Source: ZC4RG35 sp036375695 | GTDB taxonomy: Bacteria > Actinomycetota > Acidimicrobiia > Spongiisociales > ZC4RG35 | Assembly: GCA_036375695.1 (NCBI GenBank) | Contig: DASVBU010000037.1 | Span: forward strand, 1 to 64,000 | DNA: 64,000 bases | Direction of reading: 5' to 3' | In this document: one piece after another, positions 8,176 through 16,312 of the stretch | How positions within the stretch are numbered: the stretch's first letter is position 1 | Layout: each line of letters opens with the position of its first letter | Made by a program: the position numbers and the translations under genes | The notes under the pieces: generated by a model | Database searches by the model: none | The model's input: the letters and a program-made list of their open reading frames with translations, nothing else | Told to the model about the DNA's origin: nothing

Positions 8176-9594
8176 TCAAGCGGCTTCGCCCTTCATCTGA
8201 GCCGCTCGCTTCTCCACGTCCTCGCGGCCGCCCACCATGTAGAAGGCCTGCTCCGGGTACTGATCCATCTCGCCGTCGATCACCGCACGGAAGGAGGCGA
8301 TGGTCTCCTCGAGCGGCGTGTAGATGCCCGGCTGACCCGTGAACTGCTCGGCCACGAACATCGGCTGGGCGAGGAACCGCTGGATGCGACGGGCACGACC
8401 CACCACCAGCTTGTCCTCCTCGGACAGCTCGTCGATGCCGAGGATGGCGATGATGTCCTGCAGGTCCTTGTAGCGCTGCAGGATGCGCTGCACCTCGGTG
8501 GCGACGAAGTAGTGCTCCTCCCCCACGATCTGCGGGTCGAGGGCACGGCTCGTCGAGTCGAGCGGGTCCACCGCGGGGTAGATGCCCAGCGCCGTCAGGG
8601 GACGGGACAACACCGTGGTGGCGTCGAGGTGGGCGAACGCCGTGTGCGGCGCCGGGTCGGTGATGTCGTCCGCCGGCACGTAGATCGCCTGCATCGAGGT
8701 GATGGAACGCCCCTTCAGTGATGTGATCCGCTCCTGGAGGAAGCCCATCTCGTCGGCCAACGTGGGCTGGTAGCCCACCTCCGACGGCATGCGTCCCAGC
8801 AGCGTCGACACCTCGGACCCCGCCTGCGTGAATCGGAAGATGTTGTCGATGAAGAGGAGCACGTCCTGGTTCTGGACGTCACGGAAGTACTCGGCCATGG
8901 TCAGCGCCGACAGGGCGACCCGCAGACGCACGCCGGGCGGCTCGTCCATCTGGCCGAACACCAGGGCGGCCTTCTCGATGACCCCGGTCTCCTGCATCTC
9001 CAGGTAGAGATCGTTCCCCTCACGGGTGCGTTCGCCGACACCGGCGAAAACCGACACACCACCGTGCTGGGTGGCGACGCGGTTGATCATCTCCTGGATG
9101 AGAACGGTCTTGCCGACACCGGCACCGCCGAACAGGCCGATCTTGCCGCCCTTGAGGTAGGGGCAGATCAGGTCGAGCACCTTGATGCCCGTCTCGAAGA
9201 TCTCCTTCTGCGGCTCCACGTCCTCGAACGCGGGAGGGTTGCGGTGGATCGGCCAGCGGGGCTCGGAGAAGTCCATCCCCGGAGCGTCGAGCGAGTCGCC
9301 CCAGACGTTGAAGATGTGGCCCAGGGTCTGGTCGCCGACGGGGACGCTGATCGGACCGCCCGTGTCGACGACTTCGGTGCCCCGCACCAGACCGTCGGTC
9401 GGAGCCATGGCGACGGCGCGGACCTTGGACTCCCCGAGGTGCTGCGCCACCTCGGCGATGACCTTCCTCGTCTCGCCGGCGACGGTGAACTCCATCACCA
9501 CGGCGTTGAGGATCTCCGGCAGGGCGTCCGGTGGGAACTCGATGTCCACCACCGGGCCCGCCACCTTCACGATGCGGCCCTTGGCTTCGCTCAT
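8176..9594 (-). CDS. atpD: F1Fo ATP synthase beta subunit
   Basis: Catalytic subunit of F1, 472 residues, typical length. Walker A is GGAGVGKTVLIQE at about residue 155, followed by the GERTREGNDLY catalytic segment, Walker B VLLFIDNIFRF, and the DELSEEDK (DELSEED-type) lever near residue 390. Conserved ending with MVGGREDVEKRA. It is the eighth structural gene in the operon, 21 bases after atpG. Confidence 0.98.
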   Translation of the reverse strand: MSEAKGRIVKVAGPVVDIEFPPDALPEILNAVVMEFTVAGETRKVIAEVAQHLGESKVRAVAMAPTDGLVRGTEVVDTGGPISVPVGDQTLGHIFNVWGDSLDAPGMDFSEPRWPIHRNPPAFEDVEPQKEIFETGIKVLDLICPYLKGGKIGLFGGAGVGKTVLIQEMINRVATQHGGVSVFAGVGERTREGNDLYLEMQETGVIEKAALVFGQMDEPPGVRLRVALSALTMAEYFRDVQNQDVLLFIDNIFRFTQAGSEVSTLLGRMPSEVGYQPTLADEMGFLQERITSLKGRSITSMQAIYVPADDITDPAPHTAFAHLDATTVLSRPLTALGIYPAVDPLDSTSRALDPQIVGEEHYFVATEVQRILQRYKDLQDIIAILGIDELSEEDKLVVGRARRIQRFLAQPMFVAEQFTGQPGIYTPLEETIASFRAVIDGEMDQYPEQAFYMVGGREDVEKRAAQMKGEAA

Positions 9595-9615
9595 CTCACG
9601 ACTCCGTTTCTCATG

Positions 9616-10500
9616 TCACTTGTCGGATCCGACCAGGGCCTCCGCTCCACCGACGATCTCGGTGATGGCGGTGGTGATCTCGGCCTGGCGGGCCCGGTTG
9701 GCTTGAACTCTCAGTACCCGGATCAGCTCCTCGGCGTTGTCCGTCGCCGCCTTCATCGCCCGGCGACGCGCCGAGTGCTCGGATGCGGAGGACTCGAGGA
9801 GCATGTTGAAGACGACCGCCTCCACGTACATGGGGAGCAACCGTGCGAGGATCTCGTCGGGCGACGGCTCGTACTCGTACGAGACCCGCGCCGCGGTCTC
9901 CTCCTCGGTCATCTCGGGCGAGGTGATGGGGAGGAGGTCGGCCCGGGTCGGCACCTGGGTCAGGGCGCTGACGTACTTGGTGTAGAAGGCCTCGACGGCG
10001 TCGATCCTGCCGTCGCCATAGGCCGCCATCAAGGTTCGGGCGATGGCCCGGGCGTCGCCGTAACCCGGTGTGTCGGTGACGCCGAGCCAGGTCTGCTCGA
10101 TGCGATAGCCGCGGTAGCGGAAATACCCCTGGGCCTTCTTTCCCACCGCGTAGATGAACACCTCGCGTCCCTGGCTCTGCAGCTCGATCACGCGCAGCTC
10201 CGCCATCCGGATGATGTTGGTGGCATAGGCCCCGGCGAGGCCGCGGTCCGATGCCACGACGAGCACACCGACCCGGTTCGGCTCCCGGCGCTCGAGGAGG
10301 GCGTGCCCCGAGGCGCCGGCCGCCCCGAGGTTCTTGATCACCTCGATCAGCTTCTCGGTGTAGGGCTTCGAGCCGAGTACCCGCGCCTGGGCCTTCGGGA
10401 TGCGGCTGGCCGCGATCAGCTCCATGGCCCGCGTGATCTTCGCGGTGGCCTGGACGCTCCTGATGCGGCGTCGCGTGTCTCGAAGGGCGGCGCTGGCCAA
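9616..10500 (-). CDS. atpG: F1Fo ATP synthase gamma subunit
   Basis: Central rotor shaft of F1, 294 residues. The N-terminal helix RDTRRRIRSVQATAKITRAMELIAAS and the C-terminal helix with RRRAMKAATDNAEELIRVL and RQAEITTAITEIVGGAEAL form the antiparallel coiled coil inside the alpha3-beta3 ring. VVASDRGLAGAYATNI is the conserved Rossmann-like start. Located between atpA and atpD with short spacers. Confidence 0.97.
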   Translation of the reverse strand: MASAALRDTRRRIRSVQATAKITRAMELIAASRIPKAQARVLGSKPYTEKLIEVIKNLGAAGASGHALLERREPNRVGVLVVASDRGLAGAYATNIIRMAELRVIELQSQGREVFIYAVGKKAQGYFRYRGYRIEQTWLGVTDTPGYGDARAIARTLMAAYGDGRIDAVEAFYTKYVSALTQVPTRADLLPITSPEMTEEETAARVSYEYEPSPDEILARLLPMYVEAVVFNMLLESSASEHSARRRAMKAATDNAEELIRVLRVQANRARQAEITTAITEIVGGAEALVGSDK

Positions 10501-10506
10501 GTCCTT

Positions 10507-12048
10507 CTACTCCTCGGATCCGCTGGTCTGGAAGGTCTCCTTGAACGCCTTGATCCCGTCCGCCAGCGCGTCGCCCTCGGGCAGCGAGCCCTTCTCGCGG
10601 ATGTCGGCGAGCACGTGGCTGTAGCGCTCCCGGAAGAATTGGCGCATCTCGTTCTCGAAGCGGCGGATGTCGCCGACCGGGATGTCGTCCATGTGGCCCT
10701 CGGTCACCGCGTACAGCGCGAGCACCTGCTCCTCGACCGGGACCGGCGAGAACTGTGGCTGCTTGAGGACTTCGACGACCCGGCGGCCACGCTCCAGCTG
10801 GGCCAGTGATGCGGCGTCGAGCTCGGACCCGAATTCGGCGAACGCCGCCAGCTCACGGAACTGCGCCAGGTTGAGACGGAGCGGGCCGGCGATCTTCCTC
10901 ATGGCCTGGATCTGGGCGTTGCCACCGACCCGGGACACCGACTCGCCGGCATTGAGTGCCGGGCGGATGCCCTGGAAGAACAGGTCGGTCTCCAGGAAGC
11001 ACTGACCGTCGGTGATCGAGATCACATTGGTCGGGATGTAGGCCGAGATGTCGTTGGCCTTGGTCTCGATGATGGGGAGACCCGTGAGGCTCCCGCCACC
11101 GAGCTCGTCGGAGAGCTTGGCGCAACGTTCCAGCAACCGGCTGTGGAGGTAGAAGACGTCGCCCGGGTACGCCTCGCGGCCAGGGGGACGACGGAGCAGC
11201 AGTGAGATCTCCCGGTAGGCCACCGCCTGCTTGGAGAGGTCGTCGAAGATGACGAGGGCGTGCTCGCCGTTGTACATCCAGTACTGGCCCATGGCCGAGC
11301 CGGCGTACGGGGCGTACATCTGCAGGGCCGGGGAGTCGGAGGCGGCCGCGTTGACCACCACCGTGTATTCCATGGCCCCGTGCTCCCTCAACCGGTCGAC
11401 CACCTCTGCGACCGTGGACGCCTTCTGGCCGATGGCGACGTAGACGCACTTCACCTGCCGGGGTGTGCCCCAGAACTGCTTCTGGTTGATGATGGTGTCG
11501 ACGGCGATGGCGGTCTTGCCGGTCTGCCGGTCACCGATGATCAGCTGCCGCTGGCCGCGGCCGATGGGGGTCAGGGCGTCGATCGCCTTGATACCGGTCT
11601 GGAGCGGCTCCTTCACCGGCTGCCGCTGCACGACGGATGGTGCCTGGACCTCGAGGAGACGACGCTCGGTGTACTCGATGGGGCCGAGGCCGTCGAGCGG
11701 GTTTCCGAGCGTGTCGACGACGCGACCGAGCAAGCCGTCACCCACGGGGACGGAGAGGACCGTGCCGGTCTGCTTGACAGGGCTCCCCTCCTCGATGTGG
11801 CTGTACTCACCGAGCAGCACCACGCCGAGGTCGTGCTCGTCGATGTTGAGGGCCACGCCCATGAGACCGCCGGGGAACTCCAGCAGCTCGGACGCCATGA
11901 CCGAGGGCAGGCCCTCGACACGGGCGACGCCGTCGGCGATGGCAGAGACGTAGCCGACGGTCTCCTTCTCCGTCTCCGGCTGCCAGTCGGCCAACCGGCT
12001 GCGGAGCGCTTCGGTGATCTGGTCGGGGGTGATGGTGAGATCTGACAA
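10507..12048 (-). CDS. atpA: F1Fo ATP synthase alpha subunit
   Basis: Non-catalytic nucleotide-binding subunit of F1, 513 residues. Walker A is IGDRQTGKTAIAVD near residue 172; Walker B ALVIFDDLSKQAVAYRE; the conserved arginine-finger region IRPALNAGESVSRVGG follows. Starts with SDLTITPDQITEALRSRL. Placed between atpH and atpG in the standard order. Confidence 0.98.
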   Translation of the reverse strand: MSDLTITPDQITEALRSRLADWQPETEKETVGYVSAIADGVARVEGLPSVMASELLEFPGGLMGVALNIDEHDLGVVLLGEYSHIEEGSPVKQTGTVLSVPVGDGLLGRVVDTLGNPLDGLGPIEYTERRLLEVQAPSVVQRQPVKEPLQTGIKAIDALTPIGRGQRQLIIGDRQTGKTAIAVDTIINQKQFWGTPRQVKCVYVAIGQKASTVAEVVDRLREHGAMEYTVVVNAAASDSPALQMYAPYAGSAMGQYWMYNGEHALVIFDDLSKQAVAYREISLLLRRPPGREAYPGDVFYLHSRLLERCAKLSDELGGGSLTGLPIIETKANDISAYIPTNVISITDGQCFLETDLFFQGIRPALNAGESVSRVGGNAQIQAMRKIAGPLRLNLAQFRELAAFAEFGSELDAASLAQLERGRRVVEVLKQPQFSPVPVEEQVLALYAVTEGHMDDIPVGDIRRFENEMRQFFRERYSHVLADIREKGSLPEGDALADGIKAFKETFQTSGSEE

Positions 12049-12057
12049 GAGGGACTC

Positions 12058-12591
12058 CTAACGGCTGGATACGAGCTGGCGCAGGGAGGCCACCTTCTTG
12101 GCGATCGACCCGTCGATGACCGTGTCACCGACCCGGGCGACGAGCCCGCCGATCACGGACGGATCGACCTCGACACGCACCTCGACCTCCCTGCCGGTGG
12201 CCTTGGTCAGGGCGGCGGCGAGACGGGAGACGGTCGCATCGTCGAGCGGGACCGCCGAACGGACCTCGGCAAGGGCCCTCGACCTCGACGCAGCCGCCGT
12301 CTCCATCAGGGAACGGACGATCTCGGGCAGCTGCGATGCGAGGTCGAGGCCGATGACCAATTGCAGGATGCTCCTGGTGAGTCTGGAAGCACGACCGCCG
12401 ATGAGGTCCTCGATCACCCCGAGCTTGCGCTCGGCGGGGAGCTGCGGGTCGGTGAGCGCGGAACGCAGCTCACCCGAGGTCTCCATGGCGCGGGCCACCG
12501 CGGCGAGCTCGGACTCGACGCGCTCCGCCTCGCCCTCGGCGCGGGCCATCTCGAAGATGCCCGCAGCGAAACCGGCGATCCTGTCAGACAC
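12058..12591 (-). CDS. atpH: F1Fo ATP synthase delta subunit
   Basis: Peripheral-stalk subunit joining the b dimer to the top of F1, 177 residues, the common length. N-terminal helical bundle (RIAGFAAGIFEMARAEGEAERVESEL) and C-terminal domain ending in VGDTVIDGSIAKKVASLRQLV, which is the conserved OSCP/delta motif. Not fused to subunit b, unlike the mycobacterial b-delta fusion. Confidence 0.95.
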   Translation of the reverse strand: MSDRIAGFAAGIFEMARAEGEAERVESELAAVARAMETSGELRSALTDPQLPAERKLGVIEDLIGGRASRLTRSILQLVIGLDLASQLPEIVRSLMETAAASRSRALAEVRSAVPLDDATVSRLAAALTKATGREVEVRVEVDPSVIGGLVARVGDTVIDGSIAKKVASLRQLVSSR

Positions 12592-12594
12592 TTC

Positions 12595-13131
12595 CTACAA
12601 CCTCTCCAGGTCGGCCAGGAATCGATCGATTAGCTCCTGGTGCGCCTTGGCGTCCAGGGACTGGCCCACGATCTTCTGCGCCAGCTCGACGGAGATCTCG
12701 CCCACATGGGAACGAGCGTCGGCGAGGGCGCGGGAAAGCTCCTGCTGGGCGTCCTCGCGGGCCTTGGCACGGATCTGGTCGGCCTCGGCCTGCGCCTTGG
12801 CCATGATGTCCGTCTTCATCTGCTCTCCCTGGGTGCGGGCCTCTTCCAGGATGCGATTGGCCTCCGCCTTGGCCTCGGCGAGCTGCGCCTGGTAGTCGGC
12901 GAGCAGCTTCTCGGCCTCGACCCGAGCCTTCTCGGCCGCCTCCATCTGGCCGGTGATGGCGGCCTGACGGTTCTCCAGCGTCCGGTTCAGCGCCGGCCAC
13001 ACCCACTTCCAGACGAAGAAGTAGACGATGGCGAAGGCCACGATCCCGGCGATCAGCTCCACCGGGTGGGGAAGCAGCAGCGCTGCGGCCCCCTCAGCCT
13101 CCTCGGCGGCGAGCACGTACTGGTCAGTCAT
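12595..13131 (-). CDS. atpF: F1Fo ATP synthase b subunit
   Basis: Peripheral-stalk b subunit, 178 residues. One membrane helix at about residues 25-45 (ELIAGIVAFAIVYFFVWKWVWPAL) followed by a long Ala/Glu/Lys/Gln-rich helix through to residue 170 that forms the coiled-coil stator. Its ATG overlaps the atpE stop (ATGA at 13131), and it ends 3 bases before atpH. Confidence 0.95.
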   Translation of the reverse strand: MTDQYVLAAEEAEGAAALLLPHPVELIAGIVAFAIVYFFVWKWVWPALNRTLENRQAAITGQMEAAEKARVEAEKLLADYQAQLAEAKAEANRILEEARTQGEQMKTDIMAKAQAEADQIRAKAREDAQQELSRALADARSHVGEISVELAQKIVGQSLDAKAHQELIDRFLADLERL

Positions 13132-13412
13132 CAGCCGGCGAGGAAGAAGACCACGAACCCGATCAGGGCCAGGGCCTCGGACAGGGCCATACCGATGAAC
13201 ATGTTGGTCCTGAGCATGCCGGCCACCTCGGGCTGGCGGGCCATGGCCTGCACGGCGTTACCGGCGACCACACCCACACCGATGCCCGGGCCGATGGCGG
13301 CGAGGCCGTAGCCGATCGCGGCGAGACCGGAGCCCAGGTCTCCCGTGAGACCGCCCAGCTCCTGAGCGAGGACCTGGATCCCCATCGCCGCCGATGCGAT
13401 CACTGCATCCAT
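13131..13412 (-). CDS. atpE: F1Fo ATP synthase c subunit
   Basis: Proteolipid that forms the rotor ring, 93 residues in two helices. The first carries the Gly-rich packing motif AAIGPGIGVGVVAGNAV; the polar loop is ARQPE; the second has the ion-binding carboxylate Glu79 in ALSEALALIGF. The residues around Glu79 lack the Ser/Thr pair of Na+-type rings, so proton coupling is likely (inference). About 15 N-terminal residues precede helix 1. Start chosen at the ATG at 13412 with the GAAAGGGAA ribosome-binding site upstream; longer in-frame readings run through atpB. Confidence 0.96.
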   Translation of the reverse strand: MDAVIASAAMGIQVLAQELGGLTGDLGSGLAAIGYGLAAIGPGIGVGVVAGNAVQAMARQPEVAGMLRTNMFIGMALSEALALIGFVVFFLAG

Positions 13413-13443
13413 TTTTCCGTTCCCTTTCTTTCTCGGACTTCTG

Positions 13444-14250
13444 TCAATGCGCCGGGTGCAACGAGTCCTCGATGTACACGGCTGACAACAACGTGAAGAT
13501 GTAGGCCTGGAGGACGAGCACCAGCATCTCCAACATGTAGATGGCCATCCCGAAGATGAACCAGAGGCCACCCACGACACCACCCTTCATGATCCCGATC
13601 TCGGGTATGGCGATCATGAAGGCGATCCCCGAGCCCAGCAGCAGGGTGAGCATGGTGTGACCCGCCACCAGGTTGGCGAAGAGTCGGACTGCCAGCGAGA
13701 AGGGGCGCACCAACAGGGTGGAGACCAGCTCGATCACCCCGATCAGGGGCTTGAGGGCCACCGGGACACCCGGGGGCCAGAGCAGATGCCCGACGTACTT
13801 CAGACCCTGCTTCTTGAAGCCAATGACCACGAAGATCACATAGGTGACCAGGGCCAGGAACGCCGGGATGGCCATGCGGGACCCGATCGGGAACATGATG
13901 AACGGGGTGATCCCCATGAAGTTCCCGACGAGGATGAAGAGGAACAGTGCGAGCAGGTAGGGGGCATACTTCTCCCCACCCGGGCCGATCACCCCGATGG
14001 CGATGTCGTTGCGCACGAAGTCGACGACGCTCTCGATCGCCGTGCCGAACTTGGTGGGCACCGTGGCGCGCCGCCGGTAGGCGAAGAAAAGGAGGGCCAT
14101 CACGATCAGCGCGGCGAGGAACATGTAGGCCGCTGCCCGGTTGAAGTTGCCGACCAGGTTCGGGAGCTCGAACAGCTCCAGGACCGTCTCCGGGATGCAC
14201 AACGGCTGATTGACCGGGTCGCAGCTGAAGGCGAGGATCAATTGCTCCAC
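13444..14250 (-). CDS. atpB: F1Fo ATP synthase a subunit
   Basis: Membrane stator subunit that forms the two proton half-channels, 268 residues. The essential Arg is in PFSLAVRLFANLVAGH; other conserved parts are FVRNDIAIGVIGPGGEKYAPYLLALFLFILVGNFMG and the last helix VLVLQAYIFTLLSAVYIEDSL. The start is a GTG at 14250 (GTG-GAG-CAA) preceded by AGGAACTCGA; it overlaps the atpI-like stop by 13 bases. About six membrane helices. Confidence 0.96.
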   Translation of the reverse strand: MEQLILAFSCDPVNQPLCIPETVLELFELPNLVGNFNRAAAYMFLAALIVMALLFFAYRRRATVPTKFGTAIESVVDFVRNDIAIGVIGPGGEKYAPYLLALFLFILVGNFMGITPFIMFPIGSRMAIPAFLALVTYVIFVVIGFKKQGLKYVGHLLWPPGVPVALKPLIGVIELVSTLLVRPFSLAVRLFANLVAGHTMLTLLLGSGIAFMIAIPEIGIMKGGVVGGLWFIFGMAIYMLEMLVLVLQAYIFTLLSAVYIEDSLHPAH

Positions 14251-14648
14251 TCGAGTTCCTTTTCCTTTCCTTTGGCCACCGCCACGGCCTCGGCACCGAT
14301 CAGCAACAGGTAGGCCGCCACCGCGGTCAACCCGAACGCCAGGCGGTCGATCGGCACCAGGTTGGCGATGACCAACATGGTGAGGGTCAGCAGGCCCAGC
14401 CGGAGGAAGAACCCGAGCAGGGCGCCCGCATGATAGGCAGCCAGTCCGAACCTGGCAGAAATCGACAGGATGGCGCCGGCGAGGAGGAAATTGCCCACCA
14501 CTACTGCCACCCCGATGGCGGAGCTCCATGCTCCGGTGAAGCCCCGGGTCAACCAGAACACCGCGATCAGGACCGGCGCAAGGTACACCGCCCGGGCGAC
14601 GATGTGACGAGCGAGTCGGCTCTCGATGGCGACGGGCTCAACGGTCAA
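14238..14648 (-). CDS. atpI: ATP synthase subunit I-like membrane protein
   Basis: A 136-residue protein with four predicted membrane helices, in the AtpI position before atpB. AtpI-type proteins assist c-ring assembly or Mg2+ uptake in other bacteria. Sequence similarity in this family is weak, so the call rests on size, hydrophobicity and position. It overlaps both the preceding atpZ (11 bases) and the following atpB start (13 bases). Confidence 0.8.
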   Translation of the reverse strand: MTVEPVAIESRLARHIVARAVYLAPVLIAVFWLTRGFTGAWSSAIGVAVVVGNFLLAGAILSISARFGLAAYHAGALLGFFLRLGLLTLTMLVIANLVPIDRLAFGLTAVAAYLLLIGAEAVAVAKGKEKELEWSN

Positions 14649-14871
14649 CCGGCTGGTCCTGTTCCTTCAGGTACGCCCAGAGCCTCATGAAGCCGGAGTA
14701 CGAACCGAGCACGATCCCGGTGATCACCAGCCACGGGTCGGTGCCCAGCCATCGGTCGAGGAGGTAGCCGAGCAACGCTCCGGCGAGGATCGAGTTGAGA
14801 AAAGACCCACCTGCCAGCCATCCCTCGTTGACGGCGGAGGCGATCTGGGTGGTGGTGGACTGCTTTTTCAC
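14638..14871 (-). CDS. atpZ: AtpZ/AtpI family F1Fo ATP synthase accessory protein
   Basis: First gene of the ATP synthase operon, 77 residues, with a GTG start at 14871. Two hydrophobic helices (FLNSILAGALLGYLLDRWLG and WLVITGIVLGSYSGFMRLW) are connected by the short D-x4-G-T-x-P loop typical of AtpZ. AtpZ/AtpI are thought to form an Mg2+ channel or c-ring assembly factor. The operator and promoter lie directly upstream. Confidence 0.85.
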   Translation of the reverse strand: MKKQSTTTQIASAVNEGWLAGGSFLNSILAGALLGYLLDRWLGTDPWLVITGIVLGSYSGFMRLWAYLKEQDQPVDR

Positions 14872-14880
14872 GGGATCAGC

Positions 14881-14898
14881 TTGTGAAATGCTTCACAA
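14881..14898. promoter_or_regulatory. Rex/CRP-type operator at the ATP synthase promoter
   Basis: The 18 bases TTGTGAAATGCTTCACAA are a perfect inverted repeat: TTGTGAA, four bases, TTCACAA. This equals the Rex (NADH-sensing repressor) operator consensus known from Streptomyces, and its core TGTGA-N6-TCACA also equals the CRP consensus. It lies immediately downstream of the -10 box of the operon promoter and 10 bases before the atpZ start, a position that suits a repressor. Which of the two factors binds is not decidable from sequence. Confidence 0.8.
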
Positions 14899-14927
14899 AG
14901 TCTATGGGTGGGGGTGGGATAGGCCAA
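14899..14927 (-). promoter_or_regulatory. sigma70-type promoter of the ATP synthase operon
   Basis: On the minus strand, TTGGCC (14927-14922) is followed after 17 bases by TAGACT (14904-14899), a plausible -35/-10 pair. Transcription would start within the adjacent palindrome at about 14892, leaving a leader of about 20 bases before atpZ. Confidence 0.55.
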
Positions 14928-14983
14928 ATCGTACCGGGTGTTTCCGACCCTGCCCAATGGTGAAGCGGAGCCCCGGGTCGAGC

Positions 14984-15109
14984 AAAGATGCCGCCGCGCG
15001 AATGCGGAGGCAGAAAGGATCAGTCCCCCACGACCGCAGGGAGTGGAAAGATGCCACCGCGCGAATGCGGAGGCAGAAAGGATCAGTCCCCCACGACCGC
15101 AGGGAGTGG
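14984..15109. repeat. two tandem copies of a 63-bp intergenic repeat
   Basis: Bases 14984-15046 and 15047-15109 are the same 63-base unit, beginning AAAGATGCC and ending GGGAGTGG, with a single difference (CCGCCGCG against CCACCGCG). No convincing gene overlaps it. It lies between the ATP synthase promoter and the convergently located end of the HAAS-domain gene. The purpose is unknown; it is not a CRISPR array (only two adjacent units, no spacers). Confidence 0.9.
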
Positions 15110-15120
15110 GGGAAGGTACC

Positions 15121-15190
15121 GCCGGCGTAGCGGAGCGGACTCGGGGGTAGGGGGTGCCGGCGTAGCGGAGCGGAGCCGGGGGTAGGGGGT
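15121..15190. repeat. two tandem copies of a 35-bp GC-rich repeat
   Basis: Units 15121-15155 and 15156-15190 share GCCGGCGTAGCGGAGCGGA and GGGGGTAGGGGGT with two differences in between. Directly after the second copy comes the 18-mer GGGTGCCGAACCCGTCCG (15187-15204), which recurs at 29580-29597 behind tRNA-Arg. This makes the region part of a dispersed intergenic repeat family rather than a simple duplication. Confidence 0.85.
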
Positions 15191-15217
15191 GCCGAACCCG
15201 TCCGGCCCTGACGCGCC

Positions 15218-15901
15218 TTACCGGCGCAGGTACATCAACCCCCCACCGAGTGCCAGCGCGGCGAAGGCGACGAACAATCCGCCGATTGCGCCGCCGCGTC
15301 CCATCGAGGTGGCGAGCAGGAGGGCCGCACCCACCAGACCCACCCACATGATGGCGAGTGGCAGGTGCGATGGCCCGGGCGGTGTGCGCGTCGTGTTGTG
15401 GAAGAAGGCCGCGATCGCACCGGCGACCAGGAGGATCCCGAAGAGGGGGTAAGCCCTGTTGGGCCAGACGAGTCTCGACAGGAATATGTAGGCCAGCTCC
15501 CCTGCCATCAGACCGGCCACGATCGTCCACGCGGTCCGCAGCCACGGGACCGACCCCCGCGCCAGGAACCAACCCGCCACCAACACGGGTGGACCGAGCA
15601 CGATCTGACCACCGAACGAGAAGAGGAGCAGCACGGCGAGCGCCAGCACGAGGATCGAGACCAGGTCGGCCGCCCTGATCGCCGCCGACTCCTCCGTCGG
15701 GTGGGCCGTCGCCACCGGGAGCCCGGCGCTCCGCCGATACTCGGTGACGAAGTCCTCCGGTGGGCCCAGCGTGGCCACCGGATCCTCCGTCTGATCCAGC
15801 TGGTCCCGAAGGTCGGCCAGCAGGCTCTCCCGATCGTCGGGATCGATGTCCGACAGCAGCCTCTCCACCCGATCCAGATAGTCATCCACCCGACTGTTCA
15901 T
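15218..15901 (-). CDS. HAAS-domain (DUF1700-like) membrane protein
   Basis: A 227-residue membrane protein. The cytoplasmic N-terminus (DDYLDRVERLLSDIDPDDRESLLADLRDQL...DPVATLGPPEDFVTEYR) is the helical HAAS domain that is regularly encoded beside PadR regulators; about five to six hydrophobic helices follow. Its ATG overlaps the padR stop by 4 bases, so the pair is co-translated. The family role is unresolved; the association suggests a membrane module under PadR control. Confidence 0.85.
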   Translation of the reverse strand: MNSRVDDYLDRVERLLSDIDPDDRESLLADLRDQLDQTEDPVATLGPPEDFVTEYRRSAGLPVATAHPTEESAAIRAADLVSILVLALAVLLLFSFGGQIVLGPPVLVAGWFLARGSVPWLRTAWTIVAGLMAGELAYIFLSRLVWPNRAYPLFGILLVAGAIAAFFHNTTRTPPGPSHLPLAIMWVGLVGAALLLATSMGRGGAIGGLFVAFAALALGGGLMYLRR

Positions 15902-16227
15902 GAAGGAACCCCCTTCCGGATGATCCCGTCGACGGCCTCGACGATCTCCCGCCACGTCTTCGCCGATGCCTGCAACTCGACGCGCCCTCTGTCGTTGAGC
16001 CCGTAGTACTTCCGCGGGGGCCCCTCGTCCGACTCGACGATCTCCGAGGTGAGAAGCCCGGCCGAATAGAGACGGCGGAGCGTCCCGTACACCGATGCCT
16101 CGGCGACGTCGGTGAGCCCGGCCTCACGGAGATTACGCACCAGGTCGTAGCCGTATTTCGGCGCAGGAGCCAGGGCGGCGAGGACCGCCGTGTCCAGGAT
16201 CCCCTTGAGCACCTGCGTTTTGTCCAT
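15898..16227 (-). CDS. PadR-family transcriptional regulator
   Basis: A 109-residue winged-helix repressor of the short PadR-s2 type. ILDTAVLAALAPAPKYGYDLVRNLREAG, the recognition helix ASVYGTLRRLYSAGLL and the wing ESDEGPPRKYYGLNDRGR are typical. The ATG at 16227 was chosen because a perfect operator-like palindrome lies 19-39 bases upstream. It forms an operon with the HAAS-domain protein and is probably autoregulated. Confidence 0.94.
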   Translation of the reverse strand: MDKTQVLKGILDTAVLAALAPAPKYGYDLVRNLREAGLTDVAEASVYGTLRRLYSAGLLTSEIVESDEGPPRKYYGLNDRGRVELQASAKTWREIVEAVDGIIRKGVPS

Positions 16228-16245
16228 CTTTTCTGCAGTCCACGG

Positions 16246-16266
16246 TACTACACACTGCAGTGTAGT
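16246..16266. promoter_or_regulatory. palindromic operator, probable PadR binding site
   Basis: TACTACACACTGCAGTGTAGT contains the perfect 12-base palindrome ACACTGCAGTGT flanked by ACTAC and GTAGT arms. It lies between the divergent ends of padR (start 16227) and the upstream livF stop. Inverted repeats with this ACTAC/GTAGT character are common before padR genes. Binding is inferred. Confidence 0.6.
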
Positions 16267-16312
16267 CGGTAGCTCCGCCGGGGCAAGCTCGACCCGCCGG
16301 CGCGGGACGCGG

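Noticed and set aside
9064..10809. Plus-strand open frame opposite atpD, atpG and atpA
   Set aside because: Composition is that of an antisense shadow; the minus-strand ATP synthase genes are certain.
14984..15109. CRISPR array
   Set aside because: Only two directly adjacent 63-base units; no spacers, no cas genes in the window.
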